DNA of 64,000 nt from CAVTTH01 sp963737545 (lineage in GTDB: Bacteria; Verrucomicrobiota; Verrucomicrobiia; Chthoniobacterales; UBA10450), in NCBI GenBank assembly GCA_963737545.1, contig CAVTTH010000003.1:186001-250000 (forward strand). Direction: 5' to 3'. The notes under the pieces are model-generated. The model did not search any database and had not been told where the DNA came from. It was given only the letters and a program-made list of their open reading frames with translations. Made by a program: the position numbers and the translations under genes. Shown one piece after another: positions 17,341 through 26,997 of the stretch. Numbering within the stretch: position 1 is the stretch's first letter; each line of letters begins with the position of its first letter.

Positions 17341-18693
17341 TCACAAACTCGCGAACGCCTGATCGAGAACTTCGAGCAGAAAATCGGCGTCCTGTTCGTG
17401 AATGCACATCGGCGGGGAGAACCGAACCGTTTGCCCCCAAAGTCCTCCTTTGCCGAGCAGCAGGCCCATTTCCTTGCATGTTTCCAACACTTGCGCGCAC
17501 TCCTCCTTGGCCGGCTCTTTCGTCGCACGATCTTTCACCAGCTCAATCCCGAGCATCAAACCTTTGCCGCGCACGTCGCCAATGACGTTGTGCTTTTCCT
17601 TCAGCCGATTGAGTCCGTCGGAAATTTGTTTTCCGATCTTCAGTGAATTCTCCTGTAACTGTTCGCGTTCGATCACGTCCAGCACCGCGCTCCCCTGTGC
17701 GCAAACAACCGGATTGCCGCCGAAGGTGTTGAAGTGAATGCGTTGCGCCAGAGCCGCGGCGATCTTCGGCGTGGTCACGACCGCGCCTAACGGGCAACCG
17801 TTACCGATTCCCTTCGCCATCGTCACGATGTCGGGAATCACGCCCTGCGTTTCGAAACCCCAGTAATGCGTGCCAGTGCGACCGAAACCGGCCTGCACTT
17901 CATCTGCGATGCAGAGCCCACCGGCGCCACGAACGTATTCGTAAACGTGCTTGAGATAATTATCCGGAAAAACGACGCATCCGCCCACACCTTGGATTGA
18001 TTCAGCGATGAACGCGGCGACCTGCCCGGAGGTTGCGTAATCGAGAACGCTTTTCACATCCTCCGCATACTTCTTTCCGGCATCGGCATCGTCTCGTCCC
18101 CACGGACCGCGATACGGATCAGCCGCAATGGCGTGATGAACGCCGAAACTGTGCGGCACATTGAATTTCCAGGTGCGATGCGCGGTCGCGCCCATCGTGC
18201 CGGCATTGCCGCCGTGATAGGCATTGCGCAACGAGATGACATCGTAGTTTCCCGTGTAGGCGCGCGCCATGAGCAGCGCGAGATCGTTCGCTTCCGAACC
18301 AGAATTGACGAAATAGCAGACCTTCAATTCGCCCGGCATTTTTGACGCGAGCTTCTGCGCGTACTCCGCGATGTTCGGGTGGAGATAAATTGTCGTCGAA
18401 TGCTGAAGCGTTTCGTTCTGTTTCCGCGCCGCTTCGACCACCTGTGGATGACAATGCCCGACGCTCACCGTCACGATTCCGCCGAGCGCATCGAGATATC
18501 TGCGGCCCTGCTCGTCCCACAGGTATTGCATTTTCCCTTCCACGAACATGACCGGCTTTTTGTAGTAGAGAAAAATTCCCGGATTGAGGAATTCCTTGCG
18601 CAAGCGCAAGACTTCATCGGCTGGTGGGCCATCGTATTTTCGCGGCTGACGATCGAATGGTGGAACCTCTGGTGTTTTCATTTTCTTTGTCAT
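17341..18693 (-). CDS. class III PLP aminotransferase (AGXT2 / beta-alanine-type)
   Basis: About 450 residues of fold-type I aminotransferase: phosphate/ring binding SGSEANDLA (131-139), Asp264 in CIADEVQAGFGRTG and the PLP lysine Lys294 in TMAKGIGNGCPLGA. It is closest in pattern to alanine-glyoxylate aminotransferase 2, which also transaminates beta-alanine and beta-aminoisobutyrate. Within this window it would convert beta-alanine from pyrimidine breakdown to malonate semialdehyde for the 30023-31564 dehydrogenase; that assignment is inferred from context. The first ATG (18693) lies in a repeat element, so ATG 18681 may be the true start. The NCS1 permease gene is 78 bp upstream. Confidence 0.88.
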   Translation of the reverse strand: MTKKMKTPEVPPFDRQPRKYDGPPADEVLRLRKEFLNPGIFLYYKKPVMFVEGKMQYLWDEQGRRYLDALGGIVTVSVGHCHPQVVEAARKQNETLQHSTTIYLHPNIAEYAQKLASKMPGELKVCYFVNSGSEANDLALLMARAYTGNYDVISLRNAYHGGNAGTMGATAHRTWKFNVPHSFGVHHAIAADPYRGPWGRDDADAGKKYAEDVKSVLDYATSGQVAAFIAESIQGVGGCVVFPDNYLKHVYEYVRGAGGLCIADEVQAGFGRTGTHYWGFETQGVIPDIVTMAKGIGNGCPLGAVVTTPKIAAALAQRIHFNTFGGNPVVCAQGSAVLDVIEREQLQENSLKIGKQISDGLNRLKEKHNVIGDVRGKGLMLGIELVKDRATKEPAKEECAQVLETCKEMGLLLGKGGLWGQTVRFSPPMCIHEQDADFLLEVLDQAFASL

Positions 18694-18783
18694 CCCGAGC
18701 AGAGTCGAGGGATCCTGTTGCGAAACGGTAAGGTAACTTTCACGGGATCCTCCGACTCAGCTTCGCTTCGTTCAGGATGACAT
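18689..18783. repeat. GTCATCC...GGATGAC interspersed inverted repeat
   Basis: TGTCATCCCGAGCAGAGTCG (18689) and its imperfect complement ending TTCAGGATGACA (18782), with GGGATCC blocks inside, form a dispersed inverted repeat of a type common in soil bacterial genomes. It supplies the last codons and stop (ATGTCATCCTGA) of the NCS1 gene and the first possible ATG of the aminotransferase gene. Confidence 0.7.
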
Positions 18784-20277
18784 CTTTTGGAAAGAGCGCG
18801 ACCCGGTAAGCCGGCGCAGAAACAAATACAAAACGAACGCTATGGCAAACCCGACAAACCACGCGTAGCGATAGAGGGAAAGAAAAAGCGGCGCAATATT
18901 CGCTGCTGGCAACAGTTTGATGGTCACGAGAAATCCCGGCAGATTCGGCAGCACGCTCAGAATCAAGGCGATGATGGCGACACCGCTGAATCCTCCCGAG
19001 TATCGGTATTCGCCGTCGGGTTGATAGAGCGCGGCGACGTTGAGTTGTCTTTTTCGGTAAACAAAATAATCCGCGATCATGATGCCGCCGATCGGTCCGA
19101 GCAGTGCGCTGTAACCGATGAGCCAGGTGAAGATGTAGCCGCTCGGGTCGGCATAAAGTTTCCAGGGAAACATCAGAATTCCGATGATCCCGGTGAAGAT
19201 GCCGCCGGTTTTGAAACTGATGAACCGCGGCGCGAGATTGGAGAAATCGTTGGCGGGCGAGACGACGTTGGCGGCGATGTTGGTGGAAAGAGTGGCGACG
19301 CCGAGCGTGAACAAAGCGATGACCGCCAGGATGGGACTGTGAAATTTTTGCATCAGCTCGACCGGATCCCAGACGGCCTGGCCAAAGACGACCACCGTCG
19401 CGCTCGTGACTGCGATCCCAATGAACGAATAAAAAGTCATGGACAGTGGGAGACCGAGCGCCTGACCCGCGATCTGATCGCGCTGGGTGCGGGCGAAGCG
19501 AGAAAAGTCCGGGATATTGAGCGACAGCGTCGCCCAATAGCCAACCATGGCAGTGAGGCCGGCAGCGAAGGCCGGCCAGAATTCACCTAACGATTGAAAC
19601 TTCGACGGCTGGTTGAGAATCGGCCCCCAACCTTTGGCTGCGACCACCGCCCAGATGAGCAGGCCGGCGCCGGTGAGGATAAGAAAAGGCGCGCTCAAGA
19701 TTTCGAGCCACTTGATCGAGTCCATCCCTTTCACGATCACGCAAACATTGATTGCCCAAAAAATCATGAAGGAGAGAAACTCTCCCGCCGAGATACCGAT
19801 GACTGGCAGCACAGTTTTTTGCGCCGGATCCAATCCGAAGATAATCGCCGCCATCGCATAGATGGCCGCGCCGCCAATCCAGGTCTGAATTCCAAACCAG
19901 CCACAGGCGACGAGCGCGCGCATCAATGCCGGAATATTCGAGCCAAGCGTGCCGAAGGAGGCGCGCACCAGGACCGGGAACGGAATTCCGTAACGCGTCC
20001 CGGGATGCGCATTGAGCGTCATCGGAATGAGCACGATCAGGTTGCCCAAAAAAATCGTTAGCATCGCCTGTTTCCAATTCATCCCCTGTTCGATCAGACT
20101 GCTGGCCAGCGTGTAAGTCGTGATGCAGATCGCCATTCCGACCCAGAGCGCGGCGATGCTCCACATCGACCAGGTCCGTTGTGCAGCCGGGACCGGCGCG
20201 AGGTCCTTGTTGTAAAGGCGGCTCTCCGCAAGATCGACATCGACATCAGGCGCCAGCGAAGGAGAAACCGAACTCAT
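18772..20277 (-). CDS. NCS1-family nucleobase:cation symporter
   Basis: A 501-residue, 12-helix transporter. NCS1 markers are the N-terminal NKDLAPVPAAQRTWS, the first helix WVGMAICITTYTLASSLIEQGM and PFPVLVRASFGTLGSNIPAL, followed by GWFGIQTWIGG. Relatives import uracil, allantoin, hydantoin or cytosine with a cation. Because the window encodes a reductive pyrimidine catabolic route, uracil or dihydrouracil is the likeliest substrate, though allantoin or hydantoin cannot be excluded. It is the upstream partner of the aminotransferase. The 20278-20504 gap carries the divergent promoters toward the alcohol dehydrogenase gene. Confidence 0.9.
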   Translation of the reverse strand: MSSVSPSLAPDVDVDLAESRLYNKDLAPVPAAQRTWSMWSIAALWVGMAICITTYTLASSLIEQGMNWKQAMLTIFLGNLIVLIPMTLNAHPGTRYGIPFPVLVRASFGTLGSNIPALMRALVACGWFGIQTWIGGAAIYAMAAIIFGLDPAQKTVLPVIGISAGEFLSFMIFWAINVCVIVKGMDSIKWLEILSAPFLILTGAGLLIWAVVAAKGWGPILNQPSKFQSLGEFWPAFAAGLTAMVGYWATLSLNIPDFSRFARTQRDQIAGQALGLPLSMTFYSFIGIAVTSATVVVFGQAVWDPVELMQKFHSPILAVIALFTLGVATLSTNIAANVVSPANDFSNLAPRFISFKTGGIFTGIIGILMFPWKLYADPSGYIFTWLIGYSALLGPIGGIMIADYFVYRKRQLNVAALYQPDGEYRYSGGFSGVAIIALILSVLPNLPGFLVTIKLLPAANIAPLFLSLYRYAWFVGFAIAFVLYLFLRRLTGSRSFQKMSS

Positions 20278-20504
20278 GAAAAGCGCCGATCGTGCCGCAG
20301 CCGATTGCCCCGCGCAATAGCAAAGCAGCGCATGCTGGTGGATCGAGCAGCCTGCCCCGTTCTACGGCTGGTCCCTTGCTCGATCTTAAACTTGGCGGCG
20401 CAGCCGCATTTGTTAGCATCGCCCGCGGAGCGGTCGATCCGCCTTTTTCCGAAAGATAACTTATATGCCACTGCAACTGATCTAGCGCGCGAGCGACATC
20501 GAAG

Positions 20505-21536
20505 TTGATGAAAGCTGTTCGCCTTGTCCAACCGGGACGCCCGCTCGAATTACATGATGTCCCGCTGCCGCACACAGGCGCCGATGACGTTTTATTACGG
20601 GTCAAGGCCGCCGGGATTTGTCATTCGGACGCGCACTATCGCGGCGGAATCTCGCGCGTCGATCCATTGCCCCTTACGCTCGGTCACGAAGTCGCAGGCG
20701 TCATTGAAGCAATCGGCGCCAACGTAAACCAATTACGCGTCGGGCAGCGTGTTTGCCTGCACTACATGGCCACGTGTGGAACATGCGCATGGTGTGCCAA
20801 AGGTAACGAACAGTTTTGCGAGACCGGCGCCATGATCGGCAAATCTCGCGACGGCGGTTACGCCGAGTTCATCGGCATTCCGGCACGAAGTGTCTTCAAG
20901 TTGCCCGATGAGATTCCCTTCGAGCATGGAGCCATCATGATGTGCTCGTCGGCAACGTCACTGCACGCGCTGAACAAGGCGCGGATGAAGCCCGGCGAAT
21001 CCGTCGCCGTTTTCGGGGCCGGCGGACTCGGTGTGTCCGCCATCCAACTCGCGAAAGCGTTGGGTGCACGCGAGGTGTTCGCTATCGATATTCAGCCTAA
21101 CAAACTTGATTTGGCGAAATCGTTGGGGGCCGTGCCGATCGACGTTCGTGCTGACGATCCGGTGAAACTGATTCGCGATCGCACCTGCGGACGCGGCGCC
21201 GACGTGGCGCTGGAGCTCATCGGACTTCCTCTCACGATGGAGCAAGCTGTGCGCTCACTCGCCAGACAAGGTCGGACCGCGATCGTCGGCATCACGGAGA
21301 GGAATTTCGAAGTTTCGCCCTATCATGATCTCATCAACCGCGAAGCAGAAATCATTGGCGTATCCGATCATCTTGCCGCGGAGATTCCGTTGCTGCTGGA
21401 ATTCGCGCGCACCGGGAAATTGAATCTCTCAAATGTGGTGACGAAAACAGTCCCCCTTGACGCTCAAGCGATTAACGACGTCCTCGACCGAATGGAGCGC
21501 TTTGGCGAAGACGTGCGGGTCGTTATCACGCCCTGA
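20505..21536 (+). CDS. zinc-dependent alcohol dehydrogenase (MDR family)
   Basis: A 343-residue medium-chain dehydrogenase. Catalytic zinc ligands are Cys in AAGICHSDAHY, His-Glu in TLGHEVAGVIEAIG and a distal Cys; the structural zinc lobe CGTCAWCAKGNEQFC has four cysteines. The Rossmann motif is GAGGLGVSAIQLAKALG, with Asp in FAIDIQ marking NAD rather than NADP preference. It oxidises an alcohol or reduces an aldehyde in the cytoplasm; the substrate is unknown. It is divergent from the NCS1 permease. Confidence 0.9.
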   Translation: MMKAVRLVQPGRPLELHDVPLPHTGADDVLLRVKAAGICHSDAHYRGGISRVDPLPLTLGHEVAGVIEAIGANVNQLRVGQRVCLHYMATCGTCAWCAKGNEQFCETGAMIGKSRDGGYAEFIGIPARSVFKLPDEIPFEHGAIMMCSSATSLHALNKARMKPGESVAVFGAGGLGVSAIQLAKALGAREVFAIDIQPNKLDLAKSLGAVPIDVRADDPVKLIRDRTCGRGADVALELIGLPLTMEQAVRSLARQGRTAIVGITERNFEVSPYHDLINREAEIIGVSDHLAAEIPLLLEFARTGKLNLSNVVTKTVPLDAQAINDVLDRMERFGEDVRVVITP

Positions 21537-21677
21537 GTTTAGGCGTCCGTTTTTTTGAAATGAGTCGGATCGCATTCCAGTAATTTTCCGAGCTCGAATT
21601 GGCCAACGCGCAAGAAATAGCCAACCTTTCCCAAATCAAGGATAGCCCATCACGGTGATCTTCGGCATTTTTACGAC

Positions 21678-22688
21678 ATGAAAGAGACAGTAACTCGAGC
21701 CGGGAGATCGAACCCTCCCGCCGCCTCGCCAACCGGCAATCGACCCGGATCAAAATCGTTGCAGATCAACAATGTCCTGGTTCCGATCGATTTTTCCCCG
21801 CAGTCGCTGGACGCAATCAAGTTTGCGCTGCCGCTGCTAAAGAACTTCGGCGCTCAACTGTACCTGGTGCACGTCTTTGAACCGTCGTATCCGCTCGCCA
21901 GCATGGCGGCGATACCGCTCATTGTGCCGGAATTACAAGTCGGTGAACGGATCCGAGACCAGCTGAAGAACGTGGCAAAGAAATATTCGATCGAGCTGCG
22001 ACGGGAAAATATTTACGCGCTCAAAGGCAGGCCGTACGAGGAAATATGTCGTCTCGCCGGCGACGCCAAGATTGATTTGATCGTCCTTTCCACTCGCGGA
22101 AACACCGGCCTGAAACATCTCGTTCTTGGAAGCACAGCCGAACGAGTCGTTCGTCATTCTCCCTGTCCGGTGCTTGTCGTGCGACAGGCGGAAGGAAGAA
22201 ATAAGAAAACCCGCGCGGACTTCCGAAGAATTCTGGTGCCGATCGATTTTTCGGAATGCTCGATGAAGGGTCTCGCCTATGCCAGGGCGCTAGCCAAACA
22301 GTTCAAGGCGACGCTTGTTCTGCTCAATTCTGTGCATCTGCAATACTACGTCGCGAGCGACGAGTATATGCGTTACGACCTGCCGCTGCTGATGCAACAA
22401 GCAGAGAAGGCAGCCAGGCAACAGATGCGGGAACTGGTGCGGCAGACAGATTGGGATGGAACCAAGGTTGAGACCACGCTGGAGGTGGGTCATGCCGGGC
22501 AGCAAATCTGTGACCGTGCGAACGATCGCGGCGTGGACCTGATTGTCACTTCGACACACGGACTGACCGGCCTGAAACACGTGTTGATTGGCAGCACTGC
22601 GGAATTTGTCGTCCGCCATGCACATTGCCCGGTCCTCGTCGTGCCCACTCGCCCGTCTCAAATCCCGATGCGGCGCAAACAAGGATGA
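21678..22688 (+). CDS. tandem-domain universal stress protein (UspA x2)
   Basis: A 336-residue protein with two Usp domains: domain 1 from about residue 30 (NNVLVPIDFSPQSLDAIKFA) ending LGSTAERVVRHSPCPVLVV, domain 2 from about residue 180 (RRILVPIDFSECSMKGLAYA) ending IGSTAEFVVRHAHCPVLVV. Both have the G-2x-G-9x-G(S/T) ATP-binding pattern in the form STRGNTGLKH/STHGLTGLKH...GS. The N-terminal 28 residues are low-complexity. Its stop overlaps the next start as ATGA, so the two are probably co-translated. Confidence 0.92.
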   Translation: MKETVTRAGRSNPPAASPTGNRPGSKSLQINNVLVPIDFSPQSLDAIKFALPLLKNFGAQLYLVHVFEPSYPLASMAAIPLIVPELQVGERIRDQLKNVAKKYSIELRRENIYALKGRPYEEICRLAGDAKIDLIVLSTRGNTGLKHLVLGSTAERVVRHSPCPVLVVRQAEGRNKKTRADFRRILVPIDFSECSMKGLAYARALAKQFKATLVLLNSVHLQYYVASDEYMRYDLPLLMQQAEKAARQQMRELVRQTDWDGTKVETTLEVGHAGQQICDRANDRGVDLIVTSTHGLTGLKHVLIGSTAEFVVRHAHCPVLVVPTRPSQIPMRRKQG

Positions 22689-23176
22689 AAGCATTCGTTG
22701 CCATCGCTTTCGTCCTCGCTGTTTGCCTGGCCAGTTCCACCTTCGCGAAACCGCAGACAGGAGCGAGCCGGTCAGCTCCAAAACAGGCGTTCACGTACGC
22801 GAACGTGGTTGCCTATTTCAAATCGGCTCAGCTTCATCCGACCGAAGTTCAAAAGCGTTGTACGATCTTCTTCGAAGGCGAATGGAAGAATGCCAATATC
22901 TATGACTATTGTGTGATCATGGTGGAAAGTTCCGATGAGGATCTTCAGGTTACGTTTTACCTGACCGATGCTCACGAAATGAACTGGATCACCGAATTCC
23001 TCGATGCGCCGTTTTTCGCCCAGGCCGAAACCGAAAAGCTTTTTGAGCTGATGAACTCCGATCGTGGCGTCCGCGCGGAAAAGGTGGGTCGCTTTCGGGT
23101 CGATTTTCACCGCTGGGAGCCGCGGCACGCCCAGATCTTCGTGTTTAGCTTTACTCGCACCGGCACCCGAGGATAA
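22685..23176 (+). CDS. secreted protein of unknown function downstream of UspA
   Basis: 163 residues from ATG 22685, which overlaps the Usp stop by four bases (ATGA). A clear Sec signal (MKAFVAIAFVLAVCLASSTFA) precedes a small alpha/beta domain with two cysteines (KRCTIFFEG and YDYCVIMVE). I do not recognise the family. The open frame extends upstream to 22625 but that part lies in the Usp gene. It belongs to the plus-strand run UspA, this gene, LOG-like, DUF1003. Confidence 0.75.
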   Translation: MKAFVAIAFVLAVCLASSTFAKPQTGASRSAPKQAFTYANVVAYFKSAQLHPTEVQKRCTIFFEGEWKNANIYDYCVIMVESSDEDLQVTFYLTDAHEMNWITEFLDAPFFAQAETEKLFELMNSDRGVRAEKVGRFRVDFHRWEPRHAQIFVFSFTRTGTRG

Positions 23177-23201
23177 GTCAGTTTCCTGTGCATGGCCGTT
23201 C

Positions 23202-23993
23202 ATGACCAAACCACTGCAGTCTGCGGCTTCGGTGACAGCGGCTCCGGAACGGGCCGATGAAATCTTTCTCGAAGGGCCGCGTTCACGGTTCGAGGAATTC
23301 GTTACTCTCCTGCGCGTCCTGCGCGATTTCTTGCGCGGCTTTCGCGTGCTGCATTTCGTCGGCCCGTGCGTGACTGTGTTTGGCTCGGCCCGAATAAAAG
23401 AAGACAATCCTCATTACCAGCTCGCTCGCCAAATGGGCGCCGCCATTGCCCGTCTCGGCTTTACGGTCATGACCGGCGCCGGACCCGGAATCATGGAAGC
23501 AGCCAACCGCGGAGCGAAAGAAATCGGCGGCCGCTCCGTCGGTTGCAATATTGAGCTTCCCTTTGAGCAGCAGCCTAACGAATATCTCGATCGCAGTGTT
23601 CGCCTGCATTATTTTTTCGTTCGGAAAGCACTGCTCGTAAAGTATTCCTATGCTTTTGTGATCATGCCGGGAGGGGTCGGCACACTGGACGAATTGTCCG
23701 AAGCCCTCACCTTGATCCAAACGGGAAAAATCAAAAATTTTCCCGTCATTATCATGGGCACAGATTACTGGCGAGAGCTGATCGACTTTCTCGAAAAGAT
23801 GGCGAAAACCGGGATGATTGACGCCGATGATCTGAGTCTGATTTACGCGACCGATTCGGTCGAAGATGCCATCAAGCACATTCGCATGAAGGCGATCGAG
23901 CCTTTCGGACTCAAGCTCGTGACGCGCGCGTTGCGCTCGTCCCGCTGGCTCGGTGAACATGGCATACTCCACGAAAATAAAGGCAGCGCGTAA
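23202..23993 (+). CDS. LOG-family (TIGR00730) Rossmann protein
   Basis: 263 residues from ATG 23202. Key motifs are TGAGPGIMEAANRGA and MPGGVGTLDELSEALTL (PGGxGTxxE), the nucleotide-binding and catalytic signatures of LOG/lysine-decarboxylase-like proteins, which hydrolyse cytokinin-type or other nucleoside 5'-monophosphates to base and ribose phosphate. The N-terminal 45-residue extension (helical, VTLLRVLRDFLRGFRVLHF) is common in the larger bacterial type. It sits 25 bp after the secreted protein. The physiological substrate is unknown; bacterial homologues often act on AMP or related nucleotides. Confidence 0.88.
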   Translation: MTKPLQSAASVTAAPERADEIFLEGPRSRFEEFVTLLRVLRDFLRGFRVLHFVGPCVTVFGSARIKEDNPHYQLARQMGAAIARLGFTVMTGAGPGIMEAANRGAKEIGGRSVGCNIELPFEQQPNEYLDRSVRLHYFFVRKALLVKYSYAFVIMPGGVGTLDELSEALTLIQTGKIKNFPVIIMGTDYWRELIDFLEKMAKTGMIDADDLSLIYATDSVEDAIKHIRMKAIEPFGLKLVTRALRSSRWLGEHGILHENKGSA

Positions 23994-24014
23994 CCAAACG
24001 ACTCGCGTCTCGCG

Positions 24015-24740
24015 ATGAAACCTCCGCCCCCTGCGAAGCCGGTTTGCCAAATCTGCAAACATCCCAAGTCTCCACGCGAAGGGCAGATGGCGGAACTCAT
24101 CCGCCCTTCCCTTGTTGAGTACATCAAGAAACAAATCCCGGAATGGGATAACAATGGCTTCATCTGCTTCAACGATCTCGGCGAATTCCGGCAAGGTTAC
24201 GTCAAAGAAATTCTACAGGATGAAATCGGCGAGTTATCCGCGCTCGATAACGAAGTGATCGAAAGCCTGAAAGAACATGAAATTCTTTCGAGCGACATCA
24301 GCAAGGAATTCGTGAAAACGCTGACCTTCGGCGAACGTTTGTCCGATCACATCGCGTCTTTCGGCGGCAGTTGGAGGTTCATCATTCTTTTCGGCGCGAT
24401 CCTGGTCGCCTGGATTGTTCTCAACGCCGTTTTTCTGCTCAATCGCGGATTTGATCCCTACCCTTTCATTCTTCTCAACTTGATCCTGTCGTGTCTCGCC
24501 GCCATCCAAGCGCCGATTATCATGATGAGTCAAAACCGGGCCGAAGCGCGCGACCGCTTGCGCGCGGAAAACGATTATAAGGTTAATCTCAAGGCCGAGC
24601 TCGAGATCCGGCATCTTCACGAAAAAATCGATCACCTCTTGCAGCGACAATATCAGCGGCTGTTTGAGATTCAGCAGATCCAGATCGAGTTGCTGGAAGA
24701 ACTGGGGCACAAGCGCGAACCACGAACCAAGACGCCTTAG
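24015..24740 (+). CDS. DUF1003 inner-membrane protein
   Basis: A 241-residue protein with an N-terminal CQICKH knuckle, a helical domain, then two membrane helices at about residues 119-137 and 148-168 in the diagnostic DUF1003 setting (LSDHIASFGGSWRFIILF ... NLILSCLAAIQAPIIMMSQNR). A charged coiled-coil tail (EIRHLHEKIDHLLQRQYQRL) follows. The function is unknown. It ends the plus-strand stress cluster, 10 bp from the convergent P-type ATPase gene. Confidence 0.88.
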   Translation: MKPPPPAKPVCQICKHPKSPREGQMAELIRPSLVEYIKKQIPEWDNNGFICFNDLGEFRQGYVKEILQDEIGELSALDNEVIESLKEHEILSSDISKEFVKTLTFGERLSDHIASFGGSWRFIILFGAILVAWIVLNAVFLLNRGFDPYPFILLNLILSCLAAIQAPIIMMSQNRAEARDRLRAENDYKVNLKAELEIRHLHEKIDHLLQRQYQRLFEIQQIQIELLEELGHKREPRTKTP

Positions 24741-24750
24741 CTTCGCGACT

Positions 24751-26982
24751 TCAGTCGTTTCCTACCTCGGCGAAAAGATTTTGCGCTTCGCCTCTCCGCG
24801 GCCGAAGCAAACGCAGGCCGTTCAGGACAACGACAACAGTGCTCCCTTCGTGACCAATCACGCCGACAGTGAGATTGATCTTTTCGGCGAGTGCAGAGAT
24901 CACGAGCAGGAGGATGACGCTGAGCGAGATGACAATGTTTTGGCGGATGACGCGGCGGGCGCGGCGGCTGAGTCCGACAGCCTGCTCAACGTTCTCGATC
25001 TTGTCGTGCATCAGGATCACATCGGCCTGTTCGAGCGCGGCATCGGACCCACGCGCTCCCATGCCAATTGCAACATCGGCTGCGGTCAAGCTCGGCGCAT
25101 CGTTAATCCCATCGCCCACCATCGCCACCCTTCTGCCGGCTGCCCGCCAGTCGTGAATGCAACGCAGTTTCCCTTCCGGCGAAACTTCCGCCCGCACATC
25201 ATCGATGCCGACCTGCGCAGCGATCGCTCGCCCGGCGCCCAATCGATCTCCGGTAACCAACGCGACGCCCGCCCCCATCCTCTTCAAGTATTCGATCACG
25301 CCTTTGGCTGCGGGCCGAACCTCGTCACTCAGAAAAATGCCACCGAGAATCTCGTGGTTCGCGACCCAGACCTCCGCTTCGCTGGCCGATTCTGTGATCG
25401 GCAATTGCGTTCCCCGTTGCTCCATCAGGCGACGACTACCGACCGCCATCGTCTCGTCGCCGACGCGTGCTTCCATCCCAAAGCCGGGAATGTTTCGAAA
25501 ATCAGTGACCGGTAACGGCGACAGAGCGCGCTTTTCAGCTTCGCGCACGATGGCGCGAGAAAGCGGGTGGGTGGAAAAACTGCCGATCGAGGCGGCCATT
25601 TGCAGAAGCGTATTCTCCGAAACCGATCCCGAGATGTGGATGCGCGCCACCTGCAACGTGCCTTTCGTTAGGGTGCCGGTTTTGTCGAAGGCGAACTGAT
25701 CGACCCCGGCCAGATTTTCCACGGCCACGCCACCGCGAAACAGGATGCCCTGGCGCGCACCCGCGGCGATGGCGACAAGAATGGCGGATGGTATGGAAAG
25801 GACGAGCGCGCAGGGCGACGCGACCACGAGCAGCGTCATCGTGCGATAGAAAGCGATCGGGAGAGGGCGGCCGAGCCAGAGCAAGATCGTGAAGACGACC
25901 ACACTCAAACTCAAAACCACCCAGGTGTAATAACGGCTGAAGTTGTCGGTGAAACGTTGCGCCGGCGCCTTTTGCTGTTGCGCGCTCTGAATCAAATCCA
26001 GAATACGATAGAGCGCGCTCTGCTCCGGTTCGCGCAGGACACGGATGACGGCCTGGCCTTCCATGTTCAATGTGCCGCTGCTCACACTGTCGCCGAGTCG
26101 CTTGGAAACGGGCAGTGCCTCGCCGGTCAGCGCCGATTCGTCCGCCGAGGTCGCCCCTTCGACTACCACGCCGTCGACCGGGAAAAGTTCGCCCGGTTTG
26201 ACGAGCAGCTCATCATCGGGCGCGACCTCTTCGATTGGAATCTCGATCCACGTGCCTTCAGTCCGGCGCAACGCCCGTTTCGGTGCCGTCTTCAAGAGCG
26301 AACTGATCGTCTTTTCCGTGCGATGATTGGCGAACTGCTCGAGCGCATTGCTCAAGGAAAAAAGGAAGAGCAAGGTGGCGCCTTCGGTCCAGGCGGCAAC
26401 GAGCGCGGCGCCGAGCGCGACCACGATCATCAGAAAATGGACGTCGATCCGGCCATGCTTGAGCGCGCGCCAGACATCAATGGTGGCAAACCAGCCGCCC
26501 GCGATGTAGGCAACGACAAAGAGTGGCGCGATTGTCGTTAGGGCTACTCCCCCTCGTTGCAGCAAAAAACCGGCGAGTGTGCAGACACCGCAAATCGCCG
26601 CGAGCAGAAGCATAATGCGAAAGTCGCGCCGCGCCATCGGGGGAACGGGCCGGTTTTGCCACGACGGCAGGAGGATCTTCTTCCAAATTAAGCGCGGCTC
26701 ACGAGTTGGATGGCGCCGATGAAATTCCAAACGGCCGCCGTCCAATTGATGCCGATGAAAATCACCGGAATCCGCCAGTTCTCGTCGCACACTCAGGTCC
26801 CACTCTCCATCAAACTCGCGATGCACTGTTGCCTGAACGCGGCCCAGCATTTCCTCGGAAGGAAGTTCGTAGAAAGCCACCTCCACTTTGCGGGCGTGAG
26901 GATCGAGCCGGACCCGCTTGACCGCGGCGTGTTCCTTTAGAATTCGCTCGACCCGTGTGTCGGCAGCGGAATTCTTTTTCAT
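24751..26982 (-). CDS. P1B-4-type heavy-metal translocating ATPase
   Basis: A 743-residue P-type ATPase. The phosphorylation site is Asp433 in DKTGTLTKG, the actuator loop has TGEALPV and the hinge is GDGINDAPSL. The transmembrane metal motif is Ser-Pro-Cys (389-391) and the last helix region has HEGST (711-715); SPC with HEGG/HEGS-type motif defines subgroup P1B-4 (CoaT-like; Co, Zn, Cd or Fe export). There is no N-terminal CxxC metal-binding domain, but a His-rich segment (FHRHQLDGGRLEFHRRH, about 75-91) may substitute. It follows the phosphofructokinase gene by 15 bp on the same strand. Confidence 0.92.
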   Translation of the reverse strand: MKKNSAADTRVERILKEHAAVKRVRLDPHARKVEVAFYELPSEEMLGRVQATVHREFDGEWDLSVRRELADSGDFHRHQLDGGRLEFHRRHPTREPRLIWKKILLPSWQNRPVPPMARRDFRIMLLLAAICGVCTLAGFLLQRGGVALTTIAPLFVVAYIAGGWFATIDVWRALKHGRIDVHFLMIVVALGAALVAAWTEGATLLFLFSLSNALEQFANHRTEKTISSLLKTAPKRALRRTEGTWIEIPIEEVAPDDELLVKPGELFPVDGVVVEGATSADESALTGEALPVSKRLGDSVSSGTLNMEGQAVIRVLREPEQSALYRILDLIQSAQQQKAPAQRFTDNFSRYYTWVVLSLSVVVFTILLWLGRPLPIAFYRTMTLLVVASPCALVLSIPSAILVAIAAGARQGILFRGGVAVENLAGVDQFAFDKTGTLTKGTLQVARIHISGSVSENTLLQMAASIGSFSTHPLSRAIVREAEKRALSPLPVTDFRNIPGFGMEARVGDETMAVGSRRLMEQRGTQLPITESASEAEVWVANHEILGGIFLSDEVRPAAKGVIEYLKRMGAGVALVTGDRLGAGRAIAAQVGIDDVRAEVSPEGKLRCIHDWRAAGRRVAMVGDGINDAPSLTAADVAIGMGARGSDAALEQADVILMHDKIENVEQAVGLSRRARRVIRQNIVISLSVILLLVISALAEKINLTVGVIGHEGSTVVVVLNGLRLLRPRRGEAQNLFAEVGND

Positions 26983-26997
26983 TTGGGGGAAGCAGAC

